Source of the DNA: Streptomyces sp. NBC_00237
GTDB taxonomy: Bacteria; Actinomycetota; Actinomycetes; Streptomycetales; Streptomycetaceae
NCBI RefSeq assembly: GCF_026342435.1
Contig: NZ_JAPEMT010000001.1
Location: 3,094,501-3,158,500, forward strand
Direction of reading: 5' to 3'
Length of the DNA: 64,000 bases
The position numbers and the translations under genes are program-made. The notes beneath the pieces were generated by a model, which was not told the origin of the DNA, searched no databases, and saw only the letters and a program-made list of their open reading frames with translations. Numbering within the stretch: position 1 is the stretch's first letter; each line of letters starts with the position of its first letter. Of the stretch, positions 23,354 through 33,345 are shown one piece after another.

Positions 23354-23394
23354 GCGGCCGGACGGCCGGGCCCTCACCGGGGCCTGCGCGGCCG
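23336..23394 (+). repeat. 25-bp direct repeat spanning the fmt stop codon
   Basis: The segment at 23336-23360, starting GCCCTCACCAGGGCC, recurs at 23370-23394 with two base changes, 34 bp on. The first copy contains the last codons and TGA stop of fmt; in the second copy the TGA is changed to TGC. Confidence 0.8.
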
Positions 23395-23472
23395 CGGCGG
23401 CCTGAGCAGGGCCGCACACCGAGACACACGTACGCTGAGGGGGAACCACCCTTCACTTAAGCGGAGCACCTT

Positions 23473-24987
23473 TTGAGCGACCACAAGCCCCGGCAGAACC
23501 GTCCCCGCACCCAGTCCCAGCAGGGCGGGCAGGGCAAGCAAGGCCACCAGGGCGGGCAGGGCAAGCAGCCGTACAAGCCGCACCGCAAGCCCGACAAGGA
23601 CCCCGTGCGCTTCCTCGCCTTCGAGGCGTTGCGCGCCGTCGACGAGCGGGACGCCTACGCGAACCTGGTGCTGCCGCCGCTGCTGAAGAAGGCCCGCGAG
23701 AAGTACGAGGGCTTCGACGGGCGCGACGCGGCCCTCGCCACCGAGCTCGTCTACGGCACCCTGCGCCGCCAGGGCTCGTACGACGCGATCATCGCGGCCT
23801 GCATCGACCGGCCGCTGCGCGAGGTCGACCCGCCCGTCCTCGACGTGCTCGCGCTCGGCGCGCACCAGCTCCTCGGCACCCGCATCCCCACCCACGCCGC
23901 CGTCTCGGCGAGCGTGGACCTGGCACGGCTGGTGCTCGGCGAGGGGCGGGCGAAGTTCGTCAACGCGGTGCTGCGGAAGATCTCCAAGCAGGATCTGGAC
24001 GCGTGGGTGGAGCAGGTCGCTCCGCCGTACGACGAGGACGCCGAGCAGCACCTCGCCGTCGTGCACTCGCACCCGCGCTGGATCGTCTCGGCGCTCTGGG
24101 ACTCGCTGGGCGGCGGCCGGGCGGGCATCGAGGACCTCCTGGAGGCCGACAACGAGCGGCCCGAGGTGACGCTCGTCGCGCGTCCCGGCAGGTCCACCAC
24201 CGACGAGCTGCTGGACGTGCTGGGCGAGGAGTCCGGGCTGCCCGGCCGCTGGTCCCCGTACGCCGTCAGGATGGCCGAGGGTGGCGAACCGGGTGCGTTG
24301 GAGGCCGTACGGGACGGGCGCGCTGGCGTGCAGGACGAGGGCAGTCAGCTCGTCGCCGCCGCGCTCGCGAACGCCCCCGTCGAGGGCCGCGACGAGCGGT
24401 GGCTCGACGGCTGTGCGGGGCCCGGCGGCAAGGCGGCGCTCCTCGCGGCGCTGGCTTCGCAGCGGGGCGCGGTGCTGCTGGCCTCCGAGAAGCAGCCGCA
24501 CCGGGCGCGGCTCGTCGAGCAGGCGCTCGCCGGGAATCCGGGCCCTTACCAGGTCATCGCCGCCGACGGTACGCGGCCGCCGTGGCTGCCGGGGACCTTC
24601 GACCGGGTCCTGATGGACGTGCCGTGCTCGGGTCTCGGCGCGCTGCGGCGTCGCCCGGAGGCACGGTGGCGGCGCCGGCCGGAGGACCTGGAAGGTTTCG
24701 CTCCGCTTCAGCGCGGGCTGCTGCGCGAGGCGTTGAAGGCCGTACGGATCGGAGGCGTGGTCGGGTACGCGACGTGCTCGCCGCACCTGGCGGAGACGCG
24801 GACCGTCGTCGACGACGTCATCAAGGGCAAGGGCGCGGGCAACCAGTCCTTCGAGGTCGAGTGGGTCGACGCCCGCCCGCTGATGCCGGGGGTGTCGGCG
24901 CTGGGCGAAGGACCGGACGTACAGCTCTGGCCGCATGTGCACGGGACGGACGCGATGTACCTGGCGGTACTGAGGCGCACCGCCTGA
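23473..24987 (+). CDS. rsmB: 16S rRNA m5C967 methyltransferase RsmB
   Basis: 504 aa, TTG start. A Gln/Gly/Lys-rich N-terminal tail of about 45 residues with an internal repeat (GGQGKQ twice) precedes a NusB-like RNA-binding domain (about 48-190) and a SAM-dependent methyltransferase domain. The two catalytic cysteines are in [20 protein letters not shown] and [11 protein letters not shown]; the SAM loop reads [12 protein letters not shown]. Usual partner of fmt in bacterial genomes. Confidence 0.96.
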   Translation: MSDHKPRQNRPRTQSQQGGQGKQGHQGGQGKQPYKPHRKPDKDPVRFLAFEALRAVDERDAYANLVLPPLLKKAREKYEGFDGRDAALATELVYGTLRRQGSYDAIIAACIDRPLREVDPPVLDVLALGAHQLLGTRIPTHAAVSASVDLARLVLGEGRAKFVNAVLRKISKQDLDAWVEQVAPPYDEDAEQHLAVVHSHPRWIVSALWDSLGGGRAGIEDLLEADNERPEVTLVARPGRSTTDELLDVLGEESGLPGRWSPYAVRMAEGGEPGALEAVRDGRAGVQDEGSQLVAAALANAPVEGRDERWLDGCAGPGGKAALLAALASQRGAVLLASEKQPHRARLVEQALAGNPGPYQVIAADGTRPPWLPGTFDRVLMDVPCSGLGALRRRPEARWRRRPEDLEGFAPLQRGLLREALKAVRIGGVVGYATCSPHLAETRTVVDDVIKGKGAGNQSFEVEWVDARPLMPGVSALGEGPDVQLWPHVHGTDAMYLAVLRRTA

Positions 24988-25193
24988 GGAGTTGGGGCGT
25001 CAGCCGCCCGGCGGCGACTCCCTGGAGCGGGCGGGGCGGCGGGGGTGCGGACGGTGTTCGGGCCGTCCGCGCCCACGACGTGACCGACCGGAATGACCCG
25101 GCCGACCGGAATGACCGGAGTGCCCGTGGCCAGTCGGGGAACCGGTCCGCAACCCGGTCGGGGAACTGCCCCAACACATGGCACGCTTGGGGC

Positions 25194-25880
25194 ATGGCAG
25201 CGCAGATCAACCCCAGCATCCTGTCCGCGGACTTCGCCAGGCTCGCCGAAGAGGCCAAAGCCGTCGAAGGCGCCGACTGGCTCCATGTAGACGTCATGGA
25301 CAACCACTTCGTGCCGAACCTCACCCTCGGCGTCCCGATCGTCGAGTCCCTGAGCAGGGCCACGGACATTCCGCTGGACTGCCACCTCATGATCGAGGAC
25401 CCGGACCGCTGGGCCCCGCAGTACGTGGAGGCCGGCGCGGGTTCCGTCACCTTCCACGCCGAGGCGGCCGCCGCCCCCGTCCGCACGGCCCGCGAGATCC
25501 GCGCCAAGGGTGCCCGCGCCTCCATGGCGCTCAAGCCCGCGACGCCCATCGAGCCGTACGAAGACCTGCTCCCCGAGCTGGACATGCTGCTGATCATGAC
25601 GGTCGAGCCCGGCTTCGGCGGCCAGTCCTTCCTCGACATCATGCTGCCGAAGATCCGCCGCACCCGGTCGCTGATCGCCAAGCACGGCCTCGAACTGTGG
25701 CTCCAGGTCGACGGCGGCGTCTCCGCCTCCACCATCGAGCGCTGCGCCGACGCCGGTGCCGACGTCTTCGTGGCGGGCTCCGCCGTCTACAACACCGACG
25801 ACCCGGCCGCCGCCGTGCGCATGCTCCGTCACCAGGCCGACGAGACGACCGCGAAGGCGTCCTGGGCCTGCGCCCACTGA
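25194..25880 (+). CDS. rpe: Ribulose-phosphate 3-epimerase
   Basis: 228 aa from ATG at 25194. It interconverts ribulose 5-phosphate and xylulose 5-phosphate in the pentose phosphate pathway. The TIM-barrel shows [11 protein letters not shown], the metal-binding [37 protein letters not shown] and VDGGV. The 206-bp gap upstream holds a direct repeat of CGACCGGAATGACC (about 25085 and 25103). Confidence 0.97.
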   Translation: MAAQINPSILSADFARLAEEAKAVEGADWLHVDVMDNHFVPNLTLGVPIVESLSRATDIPLDCHLMIEDPDRWAPQYVEAGAGSVTFHAEAAAAPVRTAREIRAKGARASMALKPATPIEPYEDLLPELDMLLIMTVEPGFGGQSFLDIMLPKIRRTRSLIAKHGLELWLQVDGGVSASTIERCADAGADVFVAGSAVYNTDDPAAAVRMLRHQADETTAKASWACAH

Positions 25881-26033
25881 TGCGCCCACCGCATGGCACC
25901 GCAGCATCGGCGCGGCCACGGTAATAAGACGGCAAAATGAACGTGAGCCCACAGGGCTGATCAAGGTCCGTCGCATCTGACAGGATGAACGACGAACCAT
26001 TGTGTGAAAGTGAACCAAGGTAAGGAGATCGCG

Positions 26034-27065
26034 GTGTCTGCGATGTCAGCGGGCCGGTCGGCCATGCGGATGGGACCCGCTGAGCTGGTTCAGGCGGCGG
26101 CGATGGCCCGCCGTTTCTACCTGGAGGGCAAGTCCAAGATCCAGATCGCCGAGGAGTTCGGGGTCAGCCGCTTCAAGGTGGCCCGGGTCCTGGAGACCGC
26201 CCTCGAACGCGATCTGGTACGGATCGAGATCCGCGTCCCCGCCGAACTGGACGCGGAGCGCTCCGACGCCCTGCGCGCCCGGTACGGGCTCCGGCACGCG
26301 GTCGTCGTCGAGTCCCCGGCGGACGCGGCCGACGACGCCCCCGACCCGGAGAACCTGGGCGAGGTCGCCGCCGACCTGCTCGGCGAGCTGGTGAACGAGG
26401 GGGACGTACTGGGTCTGGCGTGGGGCCGGTCGACGATTCACATGGCTGCCGCCCTGCACCACCTGCCGCCGTGCACGGTCGTCCAGCTCACCGGTGTGTA
26501 CGACGCGGGCACGGCCGAGCGCGGCTCGGTGGAGGCGGTCCGCAGGGCCGCCCAGGTCTCCGGCGGCGAGGCCCACCCCATCTACGCGCCGATGCTGCTG
26601 CCCGACCCTGCGACGGCTGCGGCCCTGCGCAACCAGACGGGCATCGCCCGCGCCTTCGAGTACTTCGACAAGGTGACGGTCGCCTGCGTTTCCATCGGCT
26701 CCTGGGAGCCGGGCATCTCCACGGTGCACGACATGCTCACCGACGAGGAGCGCGCGCACTACGCCTCGCTCGGTGTCGCCGCCGAGACGTCCGCGCACCT
26801 CTTCGACGCCCAGGGCCGCCGGGTCGGCCGTGACCTCGGCGAGCGCTGCATCACCGTCGAGGCCGACCGGCTGCGCCGCATTCCCGAAGTCGTCGCCATC
26901 GCGGGCGGGCTGCGCAAGGCGGCGGCCATCGACGCGGTGCTGCGCTCCGGGCTCGTGACGAGCCTCGTCACGGACACCGCCGCTGCGGACTACCTGCTGA
27001 ACGCGGGCGGCCCGCCGCCGCGTCCGGCGCTCGACCGGGCGGACCCGGACGACCGGGCCGGGTAG
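26034..27065 (+). CDS. SorC/DeoR-type sugar-binding transcriptional regulator
   Basis: 343 aa from GTG at 26034, chosen because AAGGAG lies 7 bp upstream; a GTG at 26004 is in frame but lacks a ribosome site. The N-terminal HTH (about 29-57, KSKIQIAEEFGVSRFKVARVLETAL) is followed by a SorC-type phosphosugar-binding domain with GLAWGRST and a conserved CVSIGSWEPGIST segment. The effector is unknown; proximity to rpe makes a pentose phosphate sugar plausible. Convergent with the peptide transporter operon across a 21-bp hairpin. Confidence 0.9.
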   Translation: MSAMSAGRSAMRMGPAELVQAAAMARRFYLEGKSKIQIAEEFGVSRFKVARVLETALERDLVRIEIRVPAELDAERSDALRARYGLRHAVVVESPADAADDAPDPENLGEVAADLLGELVNEGDVLGLAWGRSTIHMAAALHHLPPCTVVQLTGVYDAGTAERGSVEAVRRAAQVSGGEAHPIYAPMLLPDPATAAALRNQTGIARAFEYFDKVTVACVSIGSWEPGISTVHDMLTDEERAHYASLGVAAETSAHLFDAQGRRVGRDLGERCITVEADRLRRIPEVVAIAGGLRKAAAIDAVLRSGLVTSLVTDTAAADYLLNAGGPPPRPALDRADPDDRAG

Positions 27066-27104
27066 GGCCTCGGTTTTTCGGGCCTCGGGTCTCCAGGGCT
27101 TCGG
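27065..27104 (+). repeat. Three short tandem repeats starting at the stop codon
   Basis: GGGCCTCGG occurs at 27065-27073 and 27080-27088, and GGGCTTCGG at 27096-27104, a 15-16 bp period beginning at the last base of the TAG stop of the regulator gene. Confidence 0.7.
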
Positions 27105-27108
27105 GTCC

Positions 27109-27155
27109 ACGAGGAAGGGGGCGACCGGCATCACGCCGGTCGCCCCCTTCCTCGT
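27109..27155. terminator. Bidirectional terminator with 21-bp perfect stem
   Basis: Arms at 27109-27129 and 27135-27155 (core GAGGAAGGGGGCGACCGGC) pair perfectly around the loop ATCAC. It lies between the convergent regulator gene and the peptide ABC ATPase gene and can serve both. Confidence 0.9.
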
Positions 27156-27166
27156 ATCGCCGCAGG

Positions 27167-29302
27167 TCAGTTGACCACGGTCTCCGCCGCGGGCTTCGCC
27201 GACGGGAAGTGGCAGGCCGCGACGTGGTCGTCGGCGTGCGAGGTCATCGCCGGGGTCTCGGTGGTGCAGCGCTCCTGCTGCTCCTTGCCGAGGGCCAGGA
27301 ACACCGGGCAGCGACCGCGGAAGCGGCAGCCGGTCTGCTTGTCGGTCGGGCTCGGCGGGTCACCGGGGAGCAGGATGCGCTGACGTTCGCGCTCGCGCTT
27401 GGGGTCCGGGACCGGGACGGCCGACAGCAGGGCCTTGGTGTACGGGTGCTGCGGGTTGTCGAAGACGGTGTCGACGTCGCCCGCCTCGACCGTGCGGCCC
27501 AGGTACATGACGCTGACGCGGTCCGCGATGTGGCGGATGACGGACAGGTCGTGCGAGACGAAGAGGTACGAGAGCCCCATCTCCGCCTTGAGCTGCTGGA
27601 GGAGGTTCAGCACGCCCGCCTGGATGGACACGTCGAGCGCGGACACCGGCTCGTCGAGGACCAGGAGCTGGGGGTTCACCGACAGCGCGCGGGCGATGCC
27701 GATGCGCTGGCGCTGGCCGCCGGAGAACTGGTGCGGGAAGCGCTGCGCGTACTCCGGGTTGAGGCCGACCTTCGCGAGGAGGTCGGGGACCACCTCGGCG
27801 ATCTTCTCCTTCGGCATCTTCAGCGCCCGCATGGGCTCCGCGATGACGTCGGCGATCGGCATGCGCGGGTCGAGGCTCGCCATCGGGTCCTGGAACACGA
27901 TCTGCATGGCCGAGCGCAGCTTGTTCAGCTCGGAGCGGCCCAGCGAGCCGGTGTCCTGGCCGAGGAGTTCGATCGAACCCGACTCGGGCTTGGCCATGTT
28001 GAGGATCTCGAAGAGCGTCGTCGACTTGCCCGAGCCGGACTCGCCGACCAGGCCCAGCGTCTCGCCCTGGCGGATGTCGAGCTCGACGCCGTCCACCGCG
28101 TACACGCTGCCGACCCGGCGCTTGAAGGCCGTGCCCTTGAACTGCGGGAAGGTCTTGACGAGTTCGGTGACGCGCAGGACGCTCCTGCGCTCGTCGCGCG
28201 GCACGGCGGCCGCGGCGAGCGGCGGGATCTCGGGGAGCGGGTAGACGTCGGTGGGGCCGAGGTTCTTCGCCACGATCTCGTCGGTGCGGTGGCAGGCGAC
28301 GCGGTGGTCGTCGCCGGACAGGACCGGGTCGTCGGTGCGGCAGACGTCCAGCACCATCGGGCAGCGGTTGGCGAACGCGCAGCCGCCCTTGAGCTCCTGG
28401 AGCGGGCTCGGCGAACCGGGGATCGGGACGAGCGGCTTGGCCTGCGCCTTCGAGCCGTCCTCGGCGGGCTCGTCGACGCGGGGGACCGCGCCGATCAGAC
28501 CGAGGGTGTACGGCATGCGCGGACGCTCGAAGACGTCGTCGACGGTGCCGGTCTCCACGATGCGGCCCGCGTACATGACGGCGATGCGGTCGGCGGTGCC
28601 CGCGATGACGCCCAGGTCGTGGCTGACCAGGACGAGCGCGGCGCCGGTCTCGCGCTGGGCGGTCTTCAGGACCTCCAGCACCTGGGCCTGGATCGTCACG
28701 TCGAGAGCGGTGGTCGGCTCGTCGGCGAGGATCACGGCCGGATCGTTGGCGATGGCCATGGCGATCATCGCGCGCTGGCGCATGCCGCCGGAGAACTCGT
28801 GCGGGAAGGACTGCGCACGGGCCTTCGGGTTGGGGATGCCGACCAGGTCGAGGAGCTCGACGGCGCGGGCGGCGGCCTTGTCCTTGCTCAGGTTCGTGTG
28901 CGTACGCAGGGCTTCGGCGATCTGGTCGCCGATGCGGTACACGGGGGTGAAGGCGGACAGCGGGTCCTGGAAGACCATCGCGACCTTGTTGCCCCGGATC
29001 GCGCTCATCTCGCGGTCGGAGGCACCGAGGAGCTGCTGCCCGTCGAGCTTCACGGAACCGGTGATGATCGCGGTGTCCGGCAGCAGGCCCATCGAGGCGA
29101 GCGAGGTCACGGACTTGCCGGAGCCCGACTCGCCGACGATGCCGAGGACTTCACCTCGGTGCAGGTCGAGGTTGACGCCCCGGACCGCCGGGACGATGCC
29201 GTGCGGAGTCTGGAAGCGGACGTGCAGGTCGCGGACCTGGAGCAGCGGCTCGCCCGTCGTGACGGGGGCGCTTGCGGTGGAGGGGCTGGCGGTGGTGGTC
29301 AC
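27167..29302 (-). CDS. Oligopeptide/dipeptide ABC transporter ATPase, DppD-DppF in one chain
   Basis: 711 aa from GTG at 29302, overlapping the stop of the upstream permease gene by four bases. Two complete ATPase domains are joined: the first (about 20-280) with GESGSGKS, SGGMRQRAMIA and LADEPTTALD, the second (about 395-660) with GESGSGKST, SGGQRQRIGIARAL and LDEPVSALD. Each ends in the oligopeptide-type C-terminal Cys cluster (CAFANRCPMVLDVC and CRFRGRCPVF). Normally these are two proteins. It powers uptake by the adjacent permeases. Confidence 0.95.
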   Translation of the reverse strand: MTTTASPSTASAPVTTGEPLLQVRDLHVRFQTPHGIVPAVRGVNLDLHRGEVLGIVGESGSGKSVTSLASMGLLPDTAIITGSVKLDGQQLLGASDREMSAIRGNKVAMVFQDPLSAFTPVYRIGDQIAEALRTHTNLSKDKAAARAVELLDLVGIPNPKARAQSFPHEFSGGMRQRAMIAMAIANDPAVILADEPTTALDVTIQAQVLEVLKTAQRETGAALVLVSHDLGVIAGTADRIAVMYAGRIVETGTVDDVFERPRMPYTLGLIGAVPRVDEPAEDGSKAQAKPLVPIPGSPSPLQELKGGCAFANRCPMVLDVCRTDDPVLSGDDHRVACHRTDEIVAKNLGPTDVYPLPEIPPLAAAAVPRDERRSVLRVTELVKTFPQFKGTAFKRRVGSVYAVDGVELDIRQGETLGLVGESGSGKSTTLFEILNMAKPESGSIELLGQDTGSLGRSELNKLRSAMQIVFQDPMASLDPRMPIADVIAEPMRALKMPKEKIAEVVPDLLAKVGLNPEYAQRFPHQFSGGQRQRIGIARALSVNPQLLVLDEPVSALDVSIQAGVLNLLQQLKAEMGLSYLFVSHDLSVIRHIADRVSVMYLGRTVEAGDVDTVFDNPQHPYTKALLSAVPVPDPKRERERQRILLPGDPPSPTDKQTGCRFRGRCPVFLALGKEQQERCTTETPAMTSHADDHVAACHFPSAKPAAETVVN

Positions 29303-30321
29303 GCACGGCTCCCGGGGGTCTCGTGGGCGGAAGTGGGGGAAGTATTCGCGGCGAGGGCGGCAGCGGCCTTCTCGCGTACGGCCTTTGCCTCGCGGGCGAC
29401 GGCGCGACGCTGCTTGCGCGAGACGCGGTCGGACGTGGGGTCGAGCGCGTCTCGCAGTCCGTCGCCCATGAGGTTGACGGAGAGAACGAAGATCACCAGG
29501 AGTCCGGCGGCGAAGTAGAACATCCACGGCTGGGTGAGGGCGGAACCCTCACCGGTGGAGATCAGCGTGCCCAGTGACACGTCGGGGGACTGCACGCCGA
29601 AGCCGAAGTACGAGAGGCCAGTCTCGGCCATGACCGCGCCGCCGACCGCGATGGTCGCGTCGATGATCAGGAAGGAGGCCATGTTCGGGAGGATGTGCCG
29701 CAGGATGATCCGGAACGGATGCACGCCCATGAAGCGGGCGGCCCGGACGAACTCCTGGTCCTTCAGTGAGAGCGTCATGGACCGCACCACGCGGGCGGTG
29801 ATCATCCAGCCGAAGACGGCCAGCAGGCCGACGAAGGCGATCCAGCCGGTTTCCTTGAACATCGGGGACATGATCGAAATGATCAGGAACGCGGGGAAGA
29901 CCAGCATCAGGTCGACCACGAACATGGCGATCCGGTCCACCCAGCCGCCGAAGTAACCGGCGCAGGCGCCGACGATCGAGGCGAGCACCGTGGAGAAGAG
30001 TGCGACCAGCAGACCGATCAGCAGTGACTTCTGGAGACCGCGCACGGTCAGGGTGAACATGTCCCGGCCGATCTGGTCCGTGCCGAACAAGTGGGCGCCG
30101 GACGGCGGCTCCTGGAGCGCGAGGTAGTCGACGTCGGTGTACTTGTACGGGCTGATCACCGGGCCGAGGAAGGCCAGGAGGAACAGCAGCACCACGATGA
30201 CGGCGCCCACGAGCGCGCCCTTGTTGGACAGGAAACGGCCCCAGACAACCTTGCTGCGGCTGGGCGCTGAGGATGGTGCCGCGGTGGCGATCTCGGCGAC
30301 GGTTGCGGTTTCGGTGGTCAT
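29299..30321 (-). CDS. Peptide ABC transporter permease, DppC/OppC type
   Basis: 340 aa. An N-terminal membrane helix (VGAVIVVLLFLLAFLGPVI, about 38-56) is followed by a periplasmic loop with HLFGTDQIGRDMFT and the BPD_transp_1 domain with five more helices. The EAA loop reads EFVRAARFMGVHPFRIILRHILPN. Second permease of the heterodimer; the C-terminus carries a Lys/Arg/Ala-rich tail. The ATPase gene overlaps its stop and the partner permease lies 72 bp upstream. Confidence 0.95.
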   Translation of the reverse strand: MTTETATVAEIATAAPSSAPSRSKVVWGRFLSNKGALVGAVIVVLLFLLAFLGPVISPYKYTDVDYLALQEPPSGAHLFGTDQIGRDMFTLTVRGLQKSLLIGLLVALFSTVLASIVGACAGYFGGWVDRIAMFVVDLMLVFPAFLIISIMSPMFKETGWIAFVGLLAVFGWMITARVVRSMTLSLKDQEFVRAARFMGVHPFRIILRHILPNMASFLIIDATIAVGGAVMAETGLSYFGFGVQSPDVSLGTLISTGEGSALTQPWMFYFAAGLLVIFVLSVNLMGDGLRDALDPTSDRVSRKQRRAVAREAKAVREKAAAALAANTSPTSAHETPGSRA

Positions 30322-30393
30322 CGGTGTGCTGCTCCCTGCGGAACGGGCTTCGTCTGGACTCGGTCGGCGGGCCGTGCGGACACGGCGTACCGG

Positions 30394-31374
30394 CTAGCCA
30401 TTGCGGACCCGAGGGTCCAGCGCGGCGTGCAGGATGTCGGCGACGAAGCCGGCGAGCAGCACCATGACGGCGGCAAAAAGGCTGTATGCGACAACGGAAT
30501 TGACGTCGTTACTGGTGATGGAGTCGATGAGCCACTCACCCATGCCGTGCCAACCGAAGATCTTCTCGGTGAAGGTGGCACCCGTGAACAGGCCGAGGAA
30601 TCCGTACGCGAAGAATGTGGACATCGGAATCATCGCTGTACGCAGACCGTGCTTCATCAGCGCCTTGTTACGGGAGAGCCCCTTGGCGCGGGCCGTTCGC
30701 AAATAGTCCGAGCCGAGCACGTCGAGCATGGTGCTGCGCTGGTAGCGGCTGTACGACGCGATGGTCACCGCCACGATCGCCAGGGTGGGCAGCAGGAGGT
30801 GGATGGCCCGCTCCTGGAGCATGGTGAAGAGGCCGTCGGCGAGTGTGGTGTCGCCTTCACCAATGAACTTGATGTTGGTGCCCATGGTGTTGTTGAACCA
30901 CATGGCGCCCTGCTTGATGAACGCGGCTACCAGCAGCATGGGCATCGACATGATCAGGAACGAGAAAATCATCATTGCCCGGTCGGAGAACTTGTACTGG
31001 CGTATCGCACCCCAGGCTCCGAAGAGGATGCCGAGGGCGGTGCCGAGGATGGTGCCGATCAACAGCAGGCGGAGCGAGACGCCGATGCGGGACCCGAATT
31101 CGTCATTGACGGAGGTGTCCTTGATCGTCTTGCCGAGGTCGCCCTGGACGACGTTGGAGGCCCAGTCGCCGAAGCGCTCCGGCAGCGGCGTCTTGTCGTT
31201 GATGCCGAGCTGGTTGAGCTGGCTGTCGACCACGGTGGCCGCGGGGCGCGGGTTCCGGTTCTCGAAGTACGACCGTGGCGTGAGGGATGTCGAGGCGAGT
31301 GCGTACGACAGCCCGACAGCGACCACGAGCAACACGACGTAATAGCCGAGCCGCTTCGTCAGAAAGCCGAGCAC
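30394..31374 (-). CDS. Peptide ABC transporter permease, DppB/OppB type
   Basis: 326 aa from GTG at 31374, which has GGAGG upstream (the frame stays open to 31470). Starts LGFLTKRLGYYVVLLVVAVGLSYALAS, the typical N-terminal helix of DppB, followed by six-helix BPD_transp_1 domain with the EAA loop DYLRTARAKGLSRNKALMKH. First gene of the leftward transporter operon, divergent from the receptor lipoprotein gene. Confidence 0.94.
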   Translation of the reverse strand: MLGFLTKRLGYYVVLLVVAVGLSYALASTSLTPRSYFENRNPRPAATVVDSQLNQLGINDKTPLPERFGDWASNVVQGDLGKTIKDTSVNDEFGSRIGVSLRLLLIGTILGTALGILFGAWGAIRQYKFSDRAMMIFSFLIMSMPMLLVAAFIKQGAMWFNNTMGTNIKFIGEGDTTLADGLFTMLQERAIHLLLPTLAIVAVTIASYSRYQRSTMLDVLGSDYLRTARAKGLSRNKALMKHGLRTAMIPMSTFFAYGFLGLFTGATFTEKIFGWHGMGEWLIDSITSNDVNSVVAYSLFAAVMVLLAGFVADILHAALDPRVRNG

Positions 31375-31653
31375 GGAACCTCCAACTGACCTGAGGGGGA
31401 CGAACCACTCCGCGGCGGCACTGCTGCGGAGGCGACGGAAACGTGGTGAGGCACGCGTCGCGATGTCCACATTGTGGAGTGCGATATCCGATTAAAGGAC
31501 AGTCAGCTGGTCTCGATCGGGTAAAGGTTCACGATGCAGGTTTAATTTGCCGAGTTCTGACGCTTACTGTCCAGATCAACAGCAGTCGGACCCCCTCAGA
31601 TGGCAACGGCCGACGTGTCTCACATTGTGGGATTTAGGTACAGGAGCTTTCCC
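31375..31653. promoter_or_regulatory. Divergent promoter region of the peptide transporter with duplicated CACATTGTGG sites
   Basis: 279 bp, AT-richer than its surroundings. The sequence CACATTGTGG occurs at 31468-31477 (extended palindrome CCACATTGTGG from 31467) and again at 31621-31630, one copy toward each gene. A 7-bp inverted pair GGACAGT (31497-31503) and ACTGTCC (31566-31572) lies between. The paired sites look like operators for one regulator of both operons; the regulator is unknown. Confidence 0.5.
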
Positions 31654-33345
31654 ATGCGTACTTCCACCAAAACGGCCGCCTTCGTCGTGGCAGCTGTCAC
31701 CGCCTCGATGGTTCTGACGGCGTGCGGCTCGGACAAGTCCGAGAGCGAGCCGAAGAAGCAGGCCGTCGCGGACCATGCCTCCGAGGTCAACCCGCAGCCG
31801 GTGTCGGCGCTCAAGCAGGGTGGCGAGCTCCGGGTTCCGGTTCGTGAGTGGATCACGCAGTACAACGCAAGCCACGTGGAAGGCACGCAGGGAGACCGGC
31901 GCACCATATCCGACCCGATGATGCCGAACATCTGGGAGGTCGACGCCAAGGGCGTCATCACCCCGGACAAGGACTACGTCGAGTCCGCCGAGTCGGCCGA
32001 CAAGGGCGGCAAGCAGGTCCTGACGTACAAGATCAACCCCAAGGCCAAGTGGTCCGACGGTACGCCGCTGAGCTACCGCGACTTCGAGGCCATGTGGAAG
32101 GCGCAGGGTCAGGGGAACGCGGAGTTCCTGATCAGCGAGTCCACCGGCTACGAGGACATCGAGTCGGTGAAGGCCGGTGCGAACGACCAAGAGGTCGTCA
32201 TCACCATGAAGAAGTTCACCTCGCAGTGGCAGGGCATGTTCTGGCAGCTCATGCCGGCCAAGTTCATCGACACGCCCGAGAAGTTCAACAAGGGCTGGGT
32301 CGAGAAGATCCCGGCGACGGCAGGCCCGTTCAAGGTCGGCAAGATGGACAAGACCGCGCAGACGGTCACCCTCGTGCCGGACGCCAACTGGTGGGGCGAG
32401 AAGCCCAAGCTCGACAAGATCGTCTTCCGGGTGCTCCAGCCGGACGCGCAGATCGACGCGTTCCTGAACAAGGAGCTCGACATCACGACGGCGTCCAACG
32501 CCGACTACTACAAGCGCCTCAAGGCCGCCAAGGACACCGACTTCCGCATCGGTTCCCCGTGGGACGAGACCCACATGACCTTCGGCTCCGGCGGCGTCGT
32601 CGCGGACGTCAAGGTGCGCCAGGCGGTGCAGATGGCGGTCGACAACAAGGTCATGGCCGACATCGCGGGCAAGGGCCTGCCGGTTGAGTTCAAGACCCTC
32701 GGCAGCCACTTCTACATGCCGAACCAGAAGGGCTACCAGGACAACTCCGGCAAGTACGGCAAGGGTGACGTCGCCGCCGCCGGGAAGCTCCTGGACGAGG
32801 CCGGCTGGAAGTCCCCGGGTGAGGGCCAGGTCCGCACCAAGGACGGCAAGAAGCTGGAGCTCAACTACGTGACGGGCGCCGGTGCCTCCGCGTCGGTGAA
32901 GGCGCGCGACGCCGCCACCCAGTCGATGCTGAAGAAGGTCGGCATCGACATGAAGATCAACGAAGTCTCCGCCAATGACTACTTCAACAAGTACGTCAAC
33001 AAGGGCGCCTTCGACATCACCGGATTCCGCTTCACCAGCGCCACCGGTCTCACCTCCGACGGGTTCGGCATCTACCGCGACCCGAAGGGCGGTCAGATCT
33101 TCCAGAACTACGGCAAGGTCGTCACCCCGGGCGGCGAGGCCAAGTACCGTGAGGCGCTGGCCGCGAAGACCCCCGAGGAGTCGCAGAAGCTCCAGAACGA
33201 GGCCGACAAGCTGATCTGGGACGCCGGTCACTCGCTGGAGATCTTCCAGACCCCGTCGATCATCGCCACGCCGAAGAAGCTCGCCAACTACGGTTCGCCG
33301 GGCCTCGCTTCGGTCGACTGGAAGAGCGTCGGCTACATGAAGTAG
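31654..33345 (+). CDS. Peptide ABC transporter substrate-binding lipoprotein (SBP family 5)
   Basis: 563 aa, preceded by CAGGAG. The signal peptide ends in the lipobox LTAC (Cys at about 24), so the protein is lipid-anchored outside the membrane. The SBP_bac_5 fold shows KAKWSDGTPLSYRDFEAMWKA and a final DWKSVGYMK. Receptor of the divergently encoded permease-ATPase set. Followed by a strong terminator. Confidence 0.95.
   Translation: MRTSTKTAAFVVAAVTASMVLTACGSDKSESEPKKQAVADHASEVNPQPVSALKQGGELRVPVREWITQYNASHVEGTQGDRRTISDPMMPNIWEVDAKGVITPDKDYVESAESADKGGKQVLTYKINPKAKWSDGTPLSYRDFEAMWKAQGQGNAEFLISESTGYEDIESVKAGANDQEVVITMKKFTSQWQGMFWQLMPAKFIDTPEKFNKGWVEKIPATAGPFKVGKMDKTAQTVTLVPDANWWGEKPKLDKIVFRVLQPDAQIDAFLNKELDITTASNADYYKRLKAAKDTDFRIGSPWDETHMTFGSGGVVADVKVRQAVQMAVDNKVMADIAGKGLPVEFKTLGSHFYMPNQKGYQDNSGKYGKGDVAAAGKLLDEAGWKSPGEGQVRTKDGKKLELNYVTGAGASASVKARDAATQSMLKKVGIDMKINEVSANDYFNKYVNKGAFDITGFRFTSATGLTSDGFGIYRDPKGGQIFQNYGKVVTPGGEAKYREALAAKTPEESQKLQNEADKLIWDAGHSLEIFQTPSIIATPKKLANYGSPGLASVDWKSVGYMK

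Noticed and set aside
27209..29518. Long rightward frame over the peptide ATPase gene
   Set aside because: The minus-strand frame has two complete ATPase domains; the plus-strand frame has no recognisable motif.
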